Positions 13,933-22,039 are shown, numbered from the stretch's first letter. The stretch: DNA of 32,279 nucleotides from CAG-882 sp050874385 (GCA_050874385.1 JBNMKO010000028.1:1-32279); one strand, 5' to 3'. The notes: generated by a model not told the origin, from the sequence alone. Numbers and translations are program-made.

Positions 13933-15312
13933 TTGAAAAAAGTATGGATAGGGCTTTCGATAGCATGTGTTTTGGTGGGAGTTCTCGGAACGGTGGAGGA
14001 TGTGATGTCAGGCACACCATTTGAGGAGGCGGCAGTCATTCTGTTCTTCTTTGCGCTGCTTGCGGCACTCTTTGCATGGCTTGCGTGGCTATGGCGGCTT
14101 CGCTCACCGTTAAAGCGCACGGTAGAGCAGATTGGGGCGATGGCTGATACGGCAAAGCAGAACAATGAGGCTTACAAGGAAATGTCCAAGCCGTTAAAAC
14201 GCCGTGCATGGAAGTACCGTATCGCAGGTGCGATTATTGCAGTAGGTGGAGTTTGGATGTGTCCTGCCGGAAACTGGCGCACGTCGTGGATTGTGATTGG
14301 AACGGTAGTTCTTATCATTGGCATTGCAGTTTTTATGATGGGCTCTCCGGCTGATTATAATTCCATGACAGACGTGGGCAAAATGATTGGTTTTGACAGG
14401 AAATATAAAATTGATGAATTTTACCAAGCCTTCAGGGAAATACAGACACCCTTGGGCTCCGCATGGCTTGGACGTTTCTACAGCTCGCCTTACGATACGC
14501 TGATATATGGACCTGATGACAGGGGACAGTTTATCTATTTTTATCTGAATGGCAGGGGAGATGTGGGCTTTATCGGCTATTCCTTTTTGGATAACTTTAT
14601 AAAGAAAAAGCTGACGGAGCCGGTTTATCCGCCGAAGGAAAATCTGGGTGAGGATACGGCGGGGCATCTGTGCTACCACACGGACATATTTTTTTTCACG
14701 GATTGGTTAAATGACAGCATCAATCAGTATGCAAAAACAGGTCAGCCGCTTCCGTTTAAGGCTTCAAGTCCTTCGGATGTCTACACCTTTACCGAGAACT
14801 TTAAGCTCACGGGGCAGCACTTTGAGGTGCAGGATGCCGAGGAGAATACGGTTTATATAGTGGACGGAACAGTTCCACTCATCAATCTGTATATTTATGA
14901 CACACAGCAGAATGAGATTTTCAGAATGACAAAGGAAATCGGGCATGCACTTGCTACATATAGCTTCTTCTACAAGGGAGAACCTTACGGAGTGTTGGAG
15001 AAGCAGTTCACGTTCGTGCGCGACAAATTTGCGATGGATATAAAGGACGGAAAGCTGGAGCTTATCGAGTATGCTGGCACGATAGGACACAATTTCAGGG
15101 TTATGCTGAATGGACAGATGATTGGCGCAATAATGGACAACATGGACATCACCATACAGAATGTTATATGGGACAACGCATTTTTAATTGTCTATGAAAA
15201 GAAGTATCTGCCGCTTGTGACTGCGATGGCGGTCATGGTTACGAGGGAGCTTGCTCGCGATGAGGACGGCGGATTGTCAAACCGCACGGGCGGTGCAACA
15301 GATATCATATAA
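13933..15312 (+). CDS. Membrane protein with LURP-one/Tubby-like C-terminal domain
   Basis: The start is TTG, supported by GGAGGGATAGGG just upstream and a gap of only 18 bases after the regulator gene. Residues 1-140 hold four hydrophobic segments (about 4-25, 33-55, 95-112 and 118-137). A soluble middle region follows. The C-terminal part (about 290-445) has the repeating strand pattern of the LURP-one-related (LOR) fold: 'FEVQDAEENTVYIVDG', 'IYDTQQNEIFRMTKEI', 'YGVLEKQFTFVRDKFAMDI' and 'NFRVMLNGQMIGAIM'. LOR proteins share the Tubby-type barrel and are thought to bind lipids or membranes, but bacterial members are largely uncharacterised. Probably a membrane-associated sensor or scaffold; role unknown. 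Confidence 0.72.
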   Translation: MKKVWIGLSIACVLVGVLGTVEDVMSGTPFEEAAVILFFFALLAALFAWLAWLWRLRSPLKRTVEQIGAMADTAKQNNEAYKEMSKPLKRRAWKYRIAGAIIAVGGVWMCPAGNWRTSWIVIGTVVLIIGIAVFMMGSPADYNSMTDVGKMIGFDRKYKIDEFYQAFREIQTPLGSAWLGRFYSSPYDTLIYGPDDRGQFIYFYLNGRGDVGFIGYSFLDNFIKKKLTEPVYPPKENLGEDTAGHLCYHTDIFFFTDWLNDSINQYAKTGQPLPFKASSPSDVYTFTENFKLTGQHFEVQDAEENTVYIVDGTVPLINLYIYDTQQNEIFRMTKEIGHALATYSFFYKGEPYGVLEKQFTFVRDKFAMDIKDGKLELIEYAGTIGHNFRVMLNGQMIGAIMDNMDITIQNVIWDNAFLIVYEKKYLPLVTAMAVMVTRELARDEDGGLSNRTGGATDII

Positions 15313-15330
15313 GGAGGGGGGTTTTAGAAA

Positions 15331-15987
15331 ATGATAAATAAGAAATTTATGGGATTGTTGATGGCTGTGGTTACAGCGGCAATGCTCTCCGGCTGTGACG
15401 GGGATTCTAAGGTCACAATTTCCGATGTGGAAGAGGCAAAGGAAGCATTAAATACAGCTTCGAGTGTATATTTTGGGGGAAATTTAGAAGCCGTAAACCA
15501 GGAAACGGATATTTTGGCGGATGGAGCTGTGGCAGGGCATATGGAGGAGTCGGGAATATTTAACACGAGATGGACGGTCACGGTGGGCGGCGAAATATGG
15601 TTTTATATGAAGATTGTGACTCATGAGCCCATCAACGAGGATACGGAGGCTTACGTCACCGCCGCGACATACGGCTACTACGATGAAAATGACAACTGCC
15701 TCGGCTATGCACAGGAACGGATTGTGCGGGATGAAGGCGATTTCATTTATTTTATGGACGCGGACGAAAACCTGAGGGATTACTGCATGGAGGAAACCGG
15801 AAAGTATGTCATTGATATGGACGGCAATGTGATTGCGAGAGCGGACAGCGGCGCTGATGTTATAGGAAATGGATGCCATATACAGATAGACATGGAGGAG
15901 GGATGCGATATGCAGATGGACTTCATGGATAAGATGGCAATGTATATTCAGCAGTATGACGAGCTGAAGTTCTGGCATAGCAATTAA
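15331..15987 (+). CDS. Uncharacterised lipoprotein
   Basis: The 218-residue protein begins with a signal peptide and lipobox LSGC (residues about 19-22), so it should be anchored on the outer face of the membrane. The mature part is acidic, with an aromatic strand-rich middle ('RWTVTVGGEIWFYMKIVTH', 'TAATYGYYDENDNCLGYAQE'); no family is recognised. GGAGGGGGG lies 10 bases before the ATG, and the gene begins 18 bases after the LOR membrane protein. Its place between that protein and the C11 protease suggests a shared surface function. Confidence 0.8.
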   Translation: MINKKFMGLLMAVVTAAMLSGCDGDSKVTISDVEEAKEALNTASSVYFGGNLEAVNQETDILADGAVAGHMEESGIFNTRWTVTVGGEIWFYMKIVTHEPINEDTEAYVTAATYGYYDENDNCLGYAQERIVRDEGDFIYFMDADENLRDYCMEETGKYVIDMDGNVIARADSGADVIGNGCHIQIDMEEGCDMQMDFMDKMAMYIQQYDELKFWHSN

Positions 15988-16008
15988 ATATCAGAGGTTC
16001 TCACGATA

Positions 16009-16037
16009 CTTATGCAACATTCTAATCTGCTTATTTG
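16009..16037 (+). repeat. Left 29-bp inverted repeat framing the orphan gene
   Basis: This segment, CTTATGCAACATTCTAATCT plus nine more bases, matches the reverse complement of 16466-16494 at 26 of 29 positions. It lies 32 bases before the start of the enclosed gene. Confidence 0.85.
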
Positions 16038-16069
16038 TACATAAATAAAATTGTATAGGAGGTTTTCAT

Positions 16070-16456
16070 ATGGGAATTGGTGAAATGCTGGGTGTAAAAA
16101 CTTTAAAACTGGAACTGAAAGGAAACTATGCTTCTCTGGAAGAACTCTTAGAGGCGATGAAGGATGTCAAATTTGAGGCGGGTGTTCCCACAATCACAAA
16201 GCATGGCATTGGCAAGGTAATTGTATTTCCGCCGCTTGACCGCAACAATCAGGTCTGGATTACAGGAGCCAAGGGAAAGTTTAACATCGCTCGTAGTACC
16301 GAGGTGGCAGGACTTGGAAATATGGCAAAGAATGCGGCACTTGATGCTTTGACTGATGGCTGGAGCAGTATGAGCGGCGCTTTCGGAAATAAGAAAAAGC
16401 GTTGTATGGAATTGGTGGATATCACTGCAAATGAAATCAAGGCAGCGGGGATTTAG
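16070..16456 (+). CDS. Small orphan protein framed by inverted repeats
   Basis: This 128-residue protein has no signal peptide or membrane segment, and the family is not recognised. It starts with a charged amphipathic region (LEELLEAMKDVKFEA), followed by strand-like 'GIGKVIVFPPLDRNNQVWIT' and 'GKFNIARSTEV', and a C-terminal 'ELVDITANEIKAAG'. This looks like a compact alpha/beta fold. AGGAGG lies 9 bases before the ATG. The whole gene sits between two 29-bp inverted repeats (16009-16037 and 16466-16494), which do not frame any other gene in the cluster. Confidence 0.75.
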   Translation: MGIGEMLGVKTLKLELKGNYASLEELLEAMKDVKFEAGVPTITKHGIGKVIVFPPLDRNNQVWITGAKGKFNIARSTEVAGLGNMAKNAALDALTDGWSSMSGAFGNKKKRCMELVDITANEIKAAGI

Positions 16457-16465
16457 GACAAAAAG

Positions 16466-16494
16466 CAAATAAGCAGATTTGAACGTTACATAAG
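16466..16494 (-). repeat. Right 29-bp inverted repeat framing the orphan gene
   Basis: CAAATAAGCAGATTTGAACG plus nine more bases is the reverse complement of the left copy apart from three mismatches. It also lies 55 bases upstream of the C11 protease start, so it could instead be a regulatory site shared by both genes in opposite orientations. Confidence 0.85.
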
Positions 16495-16549
16495 GGAAGG
16501 AAGATGGAACTGGTGTATACTGATATCATAGGGAAAGAGGTGGTAAGTA

Positions 16550-18748
16550 GTGAGTGGATTGCTGAATAAAAAAAGATTTTTGGCATTGTCGTTAATAATG
16601 GCGCTTGTCCTCTCCAGCGTTGGGTGCAGTGAGGATGTTGTGGAGGAGGATTACGGCGGGACGACTACGACAACTACGCAGGAGGTGAGGTCACAGGAGA
16701 AGGAGATGGAAAGCAGCAGTGATAGTGATGAGACAACTCCGGCATCAGCCGTCCGTGGGCTTAGTATCAGCGTCGACAATTCGACCGGAGAGCTGAATGT
16801 CACCCGAAGTATATCCGGGGTTGTAGGAGAGACGGGAGACCTCGGTGTATGGACAATATTTGTCTATATGTGCGGTACTGACCTGGAATCCGATTACGGC
16901 ATGGGAACGGGCGATTTGGAGGAGATGTGTGCCGCATTGGAGAGCGAGAATGTGCGCTTCGTCGTGGAGACTGGCGGTACATACGAGTGGAAAAACAGTG
17001 CTGTGGAGAGCGAGAGCATACAGAGGTTTGTGGTGCAAAATGGCGTGATAGAGCAGGTTGACGAACAGTCACGCGCTAACATGGGAAGTGCTTCAACACT
17101 TTCGGATTTTTTGCTGTGGGGCGTGGGAAATTATGCGTCTGAACACATGGGTCTGGTCTTGTGGGACCATGGCGGTGGCAGTGTCACGGGTGTCTGCTTT
17201 GACGAGAGGGAGAATTATGACTCTCTAAGCCTGTCGGAGCTGGACGAAGCACTCTATACCTATTATGAGCAAAGCGGGCGCAGGTTTGACTTTATTGGCT
17301 TTGATGCCTGTCTGATGGGAACGGTGGAGACGGCGAACGTCCTAGCAACTTACGCCGATTATATGTACGGTTCGGAGGAGACAGAGCCGGGAAGCGGCTG
17401 GGATTACACTGCCATTGGAGATTTTCTCGCTTCAAATCCAGATGCGGACGCATTGATGCTTGGCATGACGGTATGCGACAGCTTTCTTGCGGCATGCAGG
17501 GCACAGGACGATGATAATCTGACTACGCTTTCTGTGGTCGATCTCAATAAAATTGACACGCTCATCAAGGATTTCAACAGCTTTGCAATGGGAATGTATG
17601 ATGTAAGCTCGGACACGGCTGTAAGAGCCGAGCTGATAAGGGCAATCGAGCAGGCGGATAATTTTGGTGGCAACAACAAATCTGAGGGCTATACGAACAT
17701 GGTCGATATGGGCGGTATAATAGCCGCATGCGCCGCCTATGTGGATGGTGCGTCGGATGTATTGCAGACCTTGGAGGAAACAGTTGCCTATTTTGTCAGT
17801 GGTCAGGCACACAGTTCGGCTTCCGGGCTTTCCATCTACTACCCGCTCTGCGTTCAGGGCTCGGAGGAACTGTCTGTATGGAGCAGCGTGTGTGTAAGTC
17901 CTTACTATCTTTCTTTTGTGGACAGAAAAAATCAAAGCAGCGTATCAGGAGCAGGCGATACCTACGATGCCTATGACGATGCACAGTGGTTTGACGACGA
18001 TGGTAACTGGTTCTGGGGATTACTTTCCGATGACGATGATGAGTATTGGGATTATCTTGACGATTACGAGCAGACGGGAGAAAGTCCTTATATTACCTTT
18101 GCATCCGAGCCGCAGTTGGACGAGGACGGTACTTTCTGGTTTGAACTTGATGAGGACGGTTATTACAATGCGGCGGATGTATATGCGATGATTTATATGC
18201 AGTCCCCGGACGGTGAGGATATAATTGAGCTGGGCGAGACATACGACATCAACGGCGATTGGGAGACAGGTGTTTTCTATGATGATTTTGACGGTTATTG
18301 GCTATCACTGCCGGACGGACAGAACCTTGCCACATACATCGTGGAGAATGCCGAGGAATACATAATCTACACTTCACCAATTCTCCTAAACGGCGAGGAA
18401 ACCAATTTAAGGCTCAGGCTTGATTATAATGAATCCGCGATTGTCATAGAGGGAGCATGGGACGGTATTGACGAATACGGTGCGGCGGCGCGTGAGATAA
18501 CCAAGTTGAAGGATGGGGATGAGATTATCCCGCTTTACAATGCCTACGCACTGGAGAGCGACGATGAGCTTACCTACTATGGCGAGGAGTATATCGTAAG
18601 CGGAGAGCCGGAGATTTTTTACGATTTGCTCTATGACGGAGATTTTTACTATTGTTTTTGCATTGATGATATTTACGGCGACTATTACCTGACGGACATT
18701 GCATTGTTCTATGTGGATGGCGAGGAAGTTGGCTTCTATATAGATTAG
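16550..18748 (+). CDS. Clostripain-family (C11) cysteine protease, lipoprotein
   Basis: The GTG start follows GAGGTGG at a normal distance. The N-terminus is a signal peptide with lipobox SVGC (residues 23-26), then a low-complexity Thr/Glu/Ser linker. The peptidase C11 domain begins at 'WTIFVYMCGTDLESDYGMG'. It has the catalytic His207 in 'LWDHGGGSVTG' and Cys254 in 'FIGFDACLMGTVETANVL'. The family cleaves after basic residues, often after self-processing. The C-terminal half (about 460-732) is extremely acidic and aromatic ('YDAYDDAQWFDDDGNWFWG', 'DDDDEYWDYLDDYEQ') and shows strand-like repeats. It may bind Ca2+ or mediate surface interactions. It is the largest and last gene of the LuxR-headed cluster and is followed by a strong terminator. 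Confidence 0.9.
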   Translation: MSGLLNKKRFLALSLIMALVLSSVGCSEDVVEEDYGGTTTTTTQEVRSQEKEMESSSDSDETTPASAVRGLSISVDNSTGELNVTRSISGVVGETGDLGVWTIFVYMCGTDLESDYGMGTGDLEEMCAALESENVRFVVETGGTYEWKNSAVESESIQRFVVQNGVIEQVDEQSRANMGSASTLSDFLLWGVGNYASEHMGLVLWDHGGGSVTGVCFDERENYDSLSLSELDEALYTYYEQSGRRFDFIGFDACLMGTVETANVLATYADYMYGSEETEPGSGWDYTAIGDFLASNPDADALMLGMTVCDSFLAACRAQDDDNLTTLSVVDLNKIDTLIKDFNSFAMGMYDVSSDTAVRAELIRAIEQADNFGGNNKSEGYTNMVDMGGIIAACAAYVDGASDVLQTLEETVAYFVSGQAHSSASGLSIYYPLCVQGSEELSVWSSVCVSPYYLSFVDRKNQSSVSGAGDTYDAYDDAQWFDDDGNWFWGLLSDDDDEYWDYLDDYEQTGESPYITFASEPQLDEDGTFWFELDEDGYYNAADVYAMIYMQSPDGEDIIELGETYDINGDWETGVFYDDFDGYWLSLPDGQNLATYIVENAEEYIIYTSPILLNGEETNLRLRLDYNESAIVIEGAWDGIDEYGAAAREITKLKDGDEIIPLYNAYALESDDELTYYGEEYIVSGEPEIFYDLLYDGDFYYCFCIDDIYGDYYLTDIALFYVDGEEVGFYID

Positions 18749-18803
18749 TTGGAGATATCAGATGAAAAGGCAGCAAATTTAAATTATGAGATAGCCAAAA
18801 TAT

Positions 18804-18856
18804 TTTCCCTTATTTTGCCTTTGCGAAATCAACAAGGCAAATAAGGGAAATTTTTT
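18804..18856 (+). terminator. Strong rho-independent terminator of the C11 cluster
   Basis: TTTCCCTTATTTTGCCTT (18804-18821) pairs with AAGGCAAATAAGGGAAA (18834-18850) with one bulged T, followed by TTTTTT. It ends the LuxR-to-protease gene cluster. Confidence 0.9.
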
Positions 18857-18888
18857 ATACATCTTTTGTGGCTGCCAGGTTTGAAAGC

Positions 18889-19062
18889 ATGTTAGTGGCG
18901 TATGCCGCGACTTATGGAAGTGAAAACGATAGTTATGTGATAACAGTATTACATGAACTTCATCGTTATAATGCATATAACGATATGGTTTTTCTTCTAA
19001 AAAACGGGCAAATTGACGAACGATATATAAAAATATGTCTTGAAAATTTTAAAAATCCATAA
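18889..19062 (+). CDS. Possible small protein or gene fragment
   Basis: A 57-residue frame begins at ATG 18889 (an in-frame GTG lies at 18868) and reads MLVAYAATYGSENDSYVITV and onward, ending 'IKICLENFKNP'. It has a plausible amphipathic composition, but only a weak AGG stands upstream, and it follows a strong terminator with no clear promoter. It may be a real small gene, a C-terminal fragment of a lost gene, or chance. Confidence 0.3.
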   Translation: MLVAYAATYGSENDSYVITVLHELHRYNAYNDMVFLLKNGQIDERYIKICLENFKNP

Positions 19063-19070
19063 AATTGCAC

Positions 19071-19131
19071 AAAAATTTTATAGTTGAGATAAAAATTTTC
19101 TATGTAATTATCTTTGCCTGAATAATATAAT
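19071..19131 (+). promoter_or_regulatory. mglB promoter region with direct repeats
   Basis: TATAAT (19126-19131) lies 46 bases before the mglB start, but no good -35 is seen at the right distance, which suggests an activator-dependent promoter. Two repeats, AAAAATTTTATAG (19071) and AAAAATTTTCTAT (19091), are 20 bases apart just upstream, and a third partial copy (AAAATTTTAAAAA) lies near 19043. AraC-type regulators commonly bind paired direct repeats about two helical turns apart, so the response regulator at 23821 is a plausible ligand. Long A/T runs make chance repeats possible. Confidence 0.45.
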
Positions 19132-19177
19132 AAAGACACTTAGAGTAAACGTAACAATCTTTGAAGGAGGAAACCCT

Positions 19178-20431
19178 ATGAGAAAAAACAAAGTTTTATC
19201 ACTACTTTTAGTAGCAGCACTTTCCACGTCGCTTGTAGCGTGTAGTTCAGCATCTAGTAACAGCAGTGTTGAAAACAGCAAGAAGCCATTGGTGTGGTTC
19301 AACCGTCAGCCATCTAACAGCTCAACAGGAGAGCTTGATATGGATGCCCTGAAGTTTAACGACAAGACTTACTATGTTGGATTCGATGCCAATCAGGGTG
19401 CAGAGCTTCAGGGTCAGATGGTACTTGACTATATCAAGTCCAATGCCTCGTCCATTGACCGTAACGGTGATGGCGTAATCGGCTACATACTTGCAATCGG
19501 TGATATCGGACATAACGACTCGATTGCGCGTACCCGTGGTGTACGTTCAGCACTTGGAACCGGAGTTGAGAGTTCCGGAGCGATTGACGCATCGCCGGTA
19601 GGAACAAATGCAGATGGCTCATCAACAATCGTTAAGGATGCAACACTCGAGATAGACGGAAAGACTTATACAATCCGTGAGCTTGCATCACAGGAGATGA
19701 AGAACTCAGCAGGTGCCACATGGGACGCTGCCACAGCAGGTAATGCCATCGGAACATGGTCAGCATCATTTGGTGACCAGATTGATATTGTTGTATCTAA
19801 CAACGATGGTATGGGAATGTCAATGTTCAATGCGTGGGCTAAGGATAACAATGTACCTACATTTGGATATGATGCCAACAGTGATGCGGTTGCAGCGATT
19901 GCAGAAGGATATGGCGGAACTATTTCACAGCACGCCGATGTTCAGGCTTACCTGACGCTGAGAGTTTTAAGAAATGCTCTTGACGGTGTGGATGTAGACA
20001 CAGGTATCGGTACAGCCGATGCAGCGGGCAACAAGCTCGATGAGGGCGTTGACTACAGATACAGTGAGCAGGAGAGATCATACTATGCGTTAAATATAGC
20101 AGTTACATCTGCCAACTATAAGGATTTCATGGATTCTACACAGGTATACAGCAAGGTTTCACATCAGTTAGACAGTGCTAAGAGCCCTGAGAAGAAGGTA
20201 TGGTTAAATATCTACAATGCTTCCGATAATTTCCTAAGCTCAACCTACCAGCCGCTTCTTCAGAACTATGATGACCTTATGAACTTAAAGGTTGATTACA
20301 TTGGCGGTGATGGTCAGACAGAGTCAAATATTACAAATCGTCTTGGCAATCCTGGTGAGTATGATGCGTTTGCAATCAATATGGTTAAAACAGACAATGC
20401 AACATCTTATACATCTCTCCTTCAGCAGTAG
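19178..20431 (+). CDS. mglB: Galactose-binding lipoprotein of the Mgl ABC transporter, apparently circularly permuted
   Basis: The 417-residue lipoprotein (lipobox VAC, Cys22) is a galactose/glucose-binding protein whose segments are in a new order. Residues 37-320 match a canonical protein from its middle to its end: 'WFNRQP' (40-45), the Ca-loop DRNGDGVIG (94-102), 'GHNDSIAR' (111-118), 'TWDAAT' (181-186), 'SNNDGMGMS' (207-215), 'FGYDANSDAV' (229-238) and 'LNIAVTSANYKDFM' near 305-318. Then, after a linker, residues 339-417 match the canonical beginning: 'KVWLNIYNASDNFLSS' and 'YDAFAINMVKTDNATSYTSL'. All residues expected to contact sugar are present: Asp350, Phe352, Asn42, His112, Asp114, Arg118, Trp182, an Asn at 208/209 and Asp232. 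An insertion of roughly 30 residues lies near 131-175. GGAGG precedes the ATG, and a strong terminator follows. Confidence 0.85.
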   Translation: MRKNKVLSLLLVAALSTSLVACSSASSNSSVENSKKPLVWFNRQPSNSSTGELDMDALKFNDKTYYVGFDANQGAELQGQMVLDYIKSNASSIDRNGDGVIGYILAIGDIGHNDSIARTRGVRSALGTGVESSGAIDASPVGTNADGSSTIVKDATLEIDGKTYTIRELASQEMKNSAGATWDAATAGNAIGTWSASFGDQIDIVVSNNDGMGMSMFNAWAKDNNVPTFGYDANSDAVAAIAEGYGGTISQHADVQAYLTLRVLRNALDGVDVDTGIGTADAAGNKLDEGVDYRYSEQERSYYALNIAVTSANYKDFMDSTQVYSKVSHQLDSAKSPEKKVWLNIYNASDNFLSSTYQPLLQNYDDLMNLKVDYIGGDGQTESNITNRLGNPGEYDAFAINMVKTDNATSYTSLLQQ

Positions 20432-20460
20432 AATGATTGAGATTTGTTAGCAAAAGATCT

Positions 20461-20493
20461 GAGGGTGTCAGGACATCCTGACACCCTCTTTTT
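20461..20493 (+). terminator. Perfect 13-bp terminator between mglB and mglA
   Basis: GAGGGTGTCAGGA (20461-20473) and TCCTGACACCCTC (20476-20488) form a perfect stem with a 2-base spacer (the real loop would open to at least 4 bases), followed by TTTTT. Partial termination here would give excess binding protein over ATPase and permease, a common arrangement in ABC importers. Confidence 0.92.
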
Positions 20494-20510
20494 CTAAAAG
20501 GAGTGGGGAT

Positions 20511-22019
20511 ATGGCAGAAGATAAGAAGGATATTATTTTGTCGATCCGCGGCATGAGCAAATCATTCGGAAGAAATAAGGTTTTAAAGCATATTGACCTG
20601 GACGTGAAGAGAGGCTCAATAATGGGCCTTATGGGTGAGAATGGTGCTGGTAAATCGACAATGATGAAATGTCTTTTTGGTACATATCAAAAAGACGAGG
20701 GCACAATAATTCTTGACGGAAAAGAGATAAGCTTTACCGGGCCTAAGGATGCCTTGGAAAACGGTGTTGCAATGGTTCATCAGGAATTAAACCAGTGTCT
20801 TGAAAGAAATGTAATAGATAATCTTTTCCTTGGTCGTTACCCAAAGAACTCTTTGGGGGTAATTGATGAAGGAAGAATGAAAAAGGAGGCTGCGGATTTA
20901 TTCCGTAAGCTTGGAATAACTGTAGACCTTTCACAGCCTATGAAAAAAATGTCCGTCTCAAAGAGACAGATGTGCGAGATTGCCAAGGCAATTTCATACA
21001 ATTCCAAGGTTATTGTATTGGATGAGCCGACATCTTCTCTCACGGCACCGGAGGTTGAGAAGCTCTTTAAGATGATGCGTCAGCTCCGTGAGCAGGGAAT
21101 TTCACTTATATATATTTCCCATAAGATGGATGAGGTTTTCGAGATATGTGACCAGATTTCAGTTCTAAGAGACGGTGCACTTGTCATGACAAAGAACAGC
21201 ACCGACACTAACATGAATGAATTGATTTCTGCTATGGTAGGAAGGTCTTTGGATAACCGTTTCCCTCCGGTGGATAATAAGCCGGGCGATGTGGTTCTAA
21301 AGGTAGAGCACTTGTCCACGAAATATGCACCTAAGCTTCAGGATATAACATTTGATGTAAAAAAGGGAGAAATATTTGGTCTGTATGGTCTTGTCGGAGC
21401 AGGACGTACAGAGCTTTTAGAGACAATATTTGGTATTCGTACAAGAGCGGCCGGACGTGTTTACTATAATGATAGACTCATGAACTTCCGTTCATCCAAG
21501 GACGCAATGGACCACGGATTTGCTCTGATCACGGAGGAACGTAAGGCGGATGGACTGTTCTTAAAAGCGGATATTACTTTTAATACGACAATCGCCAATA
21601 TGAACCAGTATAAATCGGGAATTGCGCTGTCAAAGGATGATATGGTCAGGGCGACGGCGGAGGAAATCCGTGTCATGCACACAAAGTGCATGGGCCCGGA
21701 TGACATGATTTCAAACCTTTCCGGAGGAAACCAGCAGAAAGTGATATTTGGAAGGTGGTTAGAGCGTTCACCTAATATCTTTATGATGGATGACCCGACA
21801 AGAGGAATCGATGTTGGAGCAAAGTATGAGATTTATGAACTGATTATTGAGATGGCAAAGCAGGGAAAGACAATTATTGTTGTCTCATCTGAGATGCCTG
21901 AAATTCTTGGAATTACCAACCGAATAGGTGTAATGTCCAACGGACATCTTGCAGGAATAGTCAATACCAAGGAGACAAATCAGGAAGAGCTGCTTAGACT
22001 TAGTGCAAAGTATTTGTAA
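20511..22019 (+). CDS. mglA: Galactose/methyl-galactoside ABC transporter ATP-binding protein
   Basis: The 502-residue protein has two fused ABC domains, the normal form for MglA/RbsA-type sugar importers. The first has Walker A GENGAGKST (42-50) and 'VIVLDEPTSSL'. The second has a degenerate P-loop 'GLVGAGRTE', the signature 'NLSGGNQQKV' and 'MMDDPTRGIDVGAKYEIYEL', the typical second-domain motif of this family. It starts 22 bases after the mglB terminator, with AGGAGTGGGG before the ATG. It is followed by the permease after 20 bases. Confidence 0.93.
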   Translation: MAEDKKDIILSIRGMSKSFGRNKVLKHIDLDVKRGSIMGLMGENGAGKSTMMKCLFGTYQKDEGTIILDGKEISFTGPKDALENGVAMVHQELNQCLERNVIDNLFLGRYPKNSLGVIDEGRMKKEAADLFRKLGITVDLSQPMKKMSVSKRQMCEIAKAISYNSKVIVLDEPTSSLTAPEVEKLFKMMRQLREQGISLIYISHKMDEVFEICDQISVLRDGALVMTKNSTDTNMNELISAMVGRSLDNRFPPVDNKPGDVVLKVEHLSTKYAPKLQDITFDVKKGEIFGLYGLVGAGRTELLETIFGIRTRAAGRVYYNDRLMNFRSSKDAMDHGFALITEERKADGLFLKADITFNTTIANMNQYKSGIALSKDDMVRATAEEIRVMHTKCMGPDDMISNLSGGNQQKVIFGRWLERSPNIFMMDDPTRGIDVGAKYEIYELIIEMAKQGKTIIVVSSEMPEILGITNRIGVMSNGHLAGIVNTKETNQEELLRLSAKYL

Positions 22020-22039
22020 CAGAGAGGAGTACGAGAGCT

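Noticed and set aside
16009..16494. Classic insertion sequence or MITE with target duplication
   Set aside because: The flanking bases (ACGATA and GGAAGG) are not duplicated, and the enclosed protein does not look like a transposase; it is left as an unexplained inverted-repeat cassette.
18749..18803. Coding sequence between the C11 protease and its terminator
   Set aside because: The stretch is short and has no start with a ribosome site; it is treated as 3' untranslated sequence.
19178..20431. Reading the mglB product as a truncated or frameshifted pseudogene, since its N-terminus lacks the usual first strands
   Set aside because: The missing segment is found intact at the C-terminus in the same frame, the frame is open throughout, and all ligand residues are conserved.
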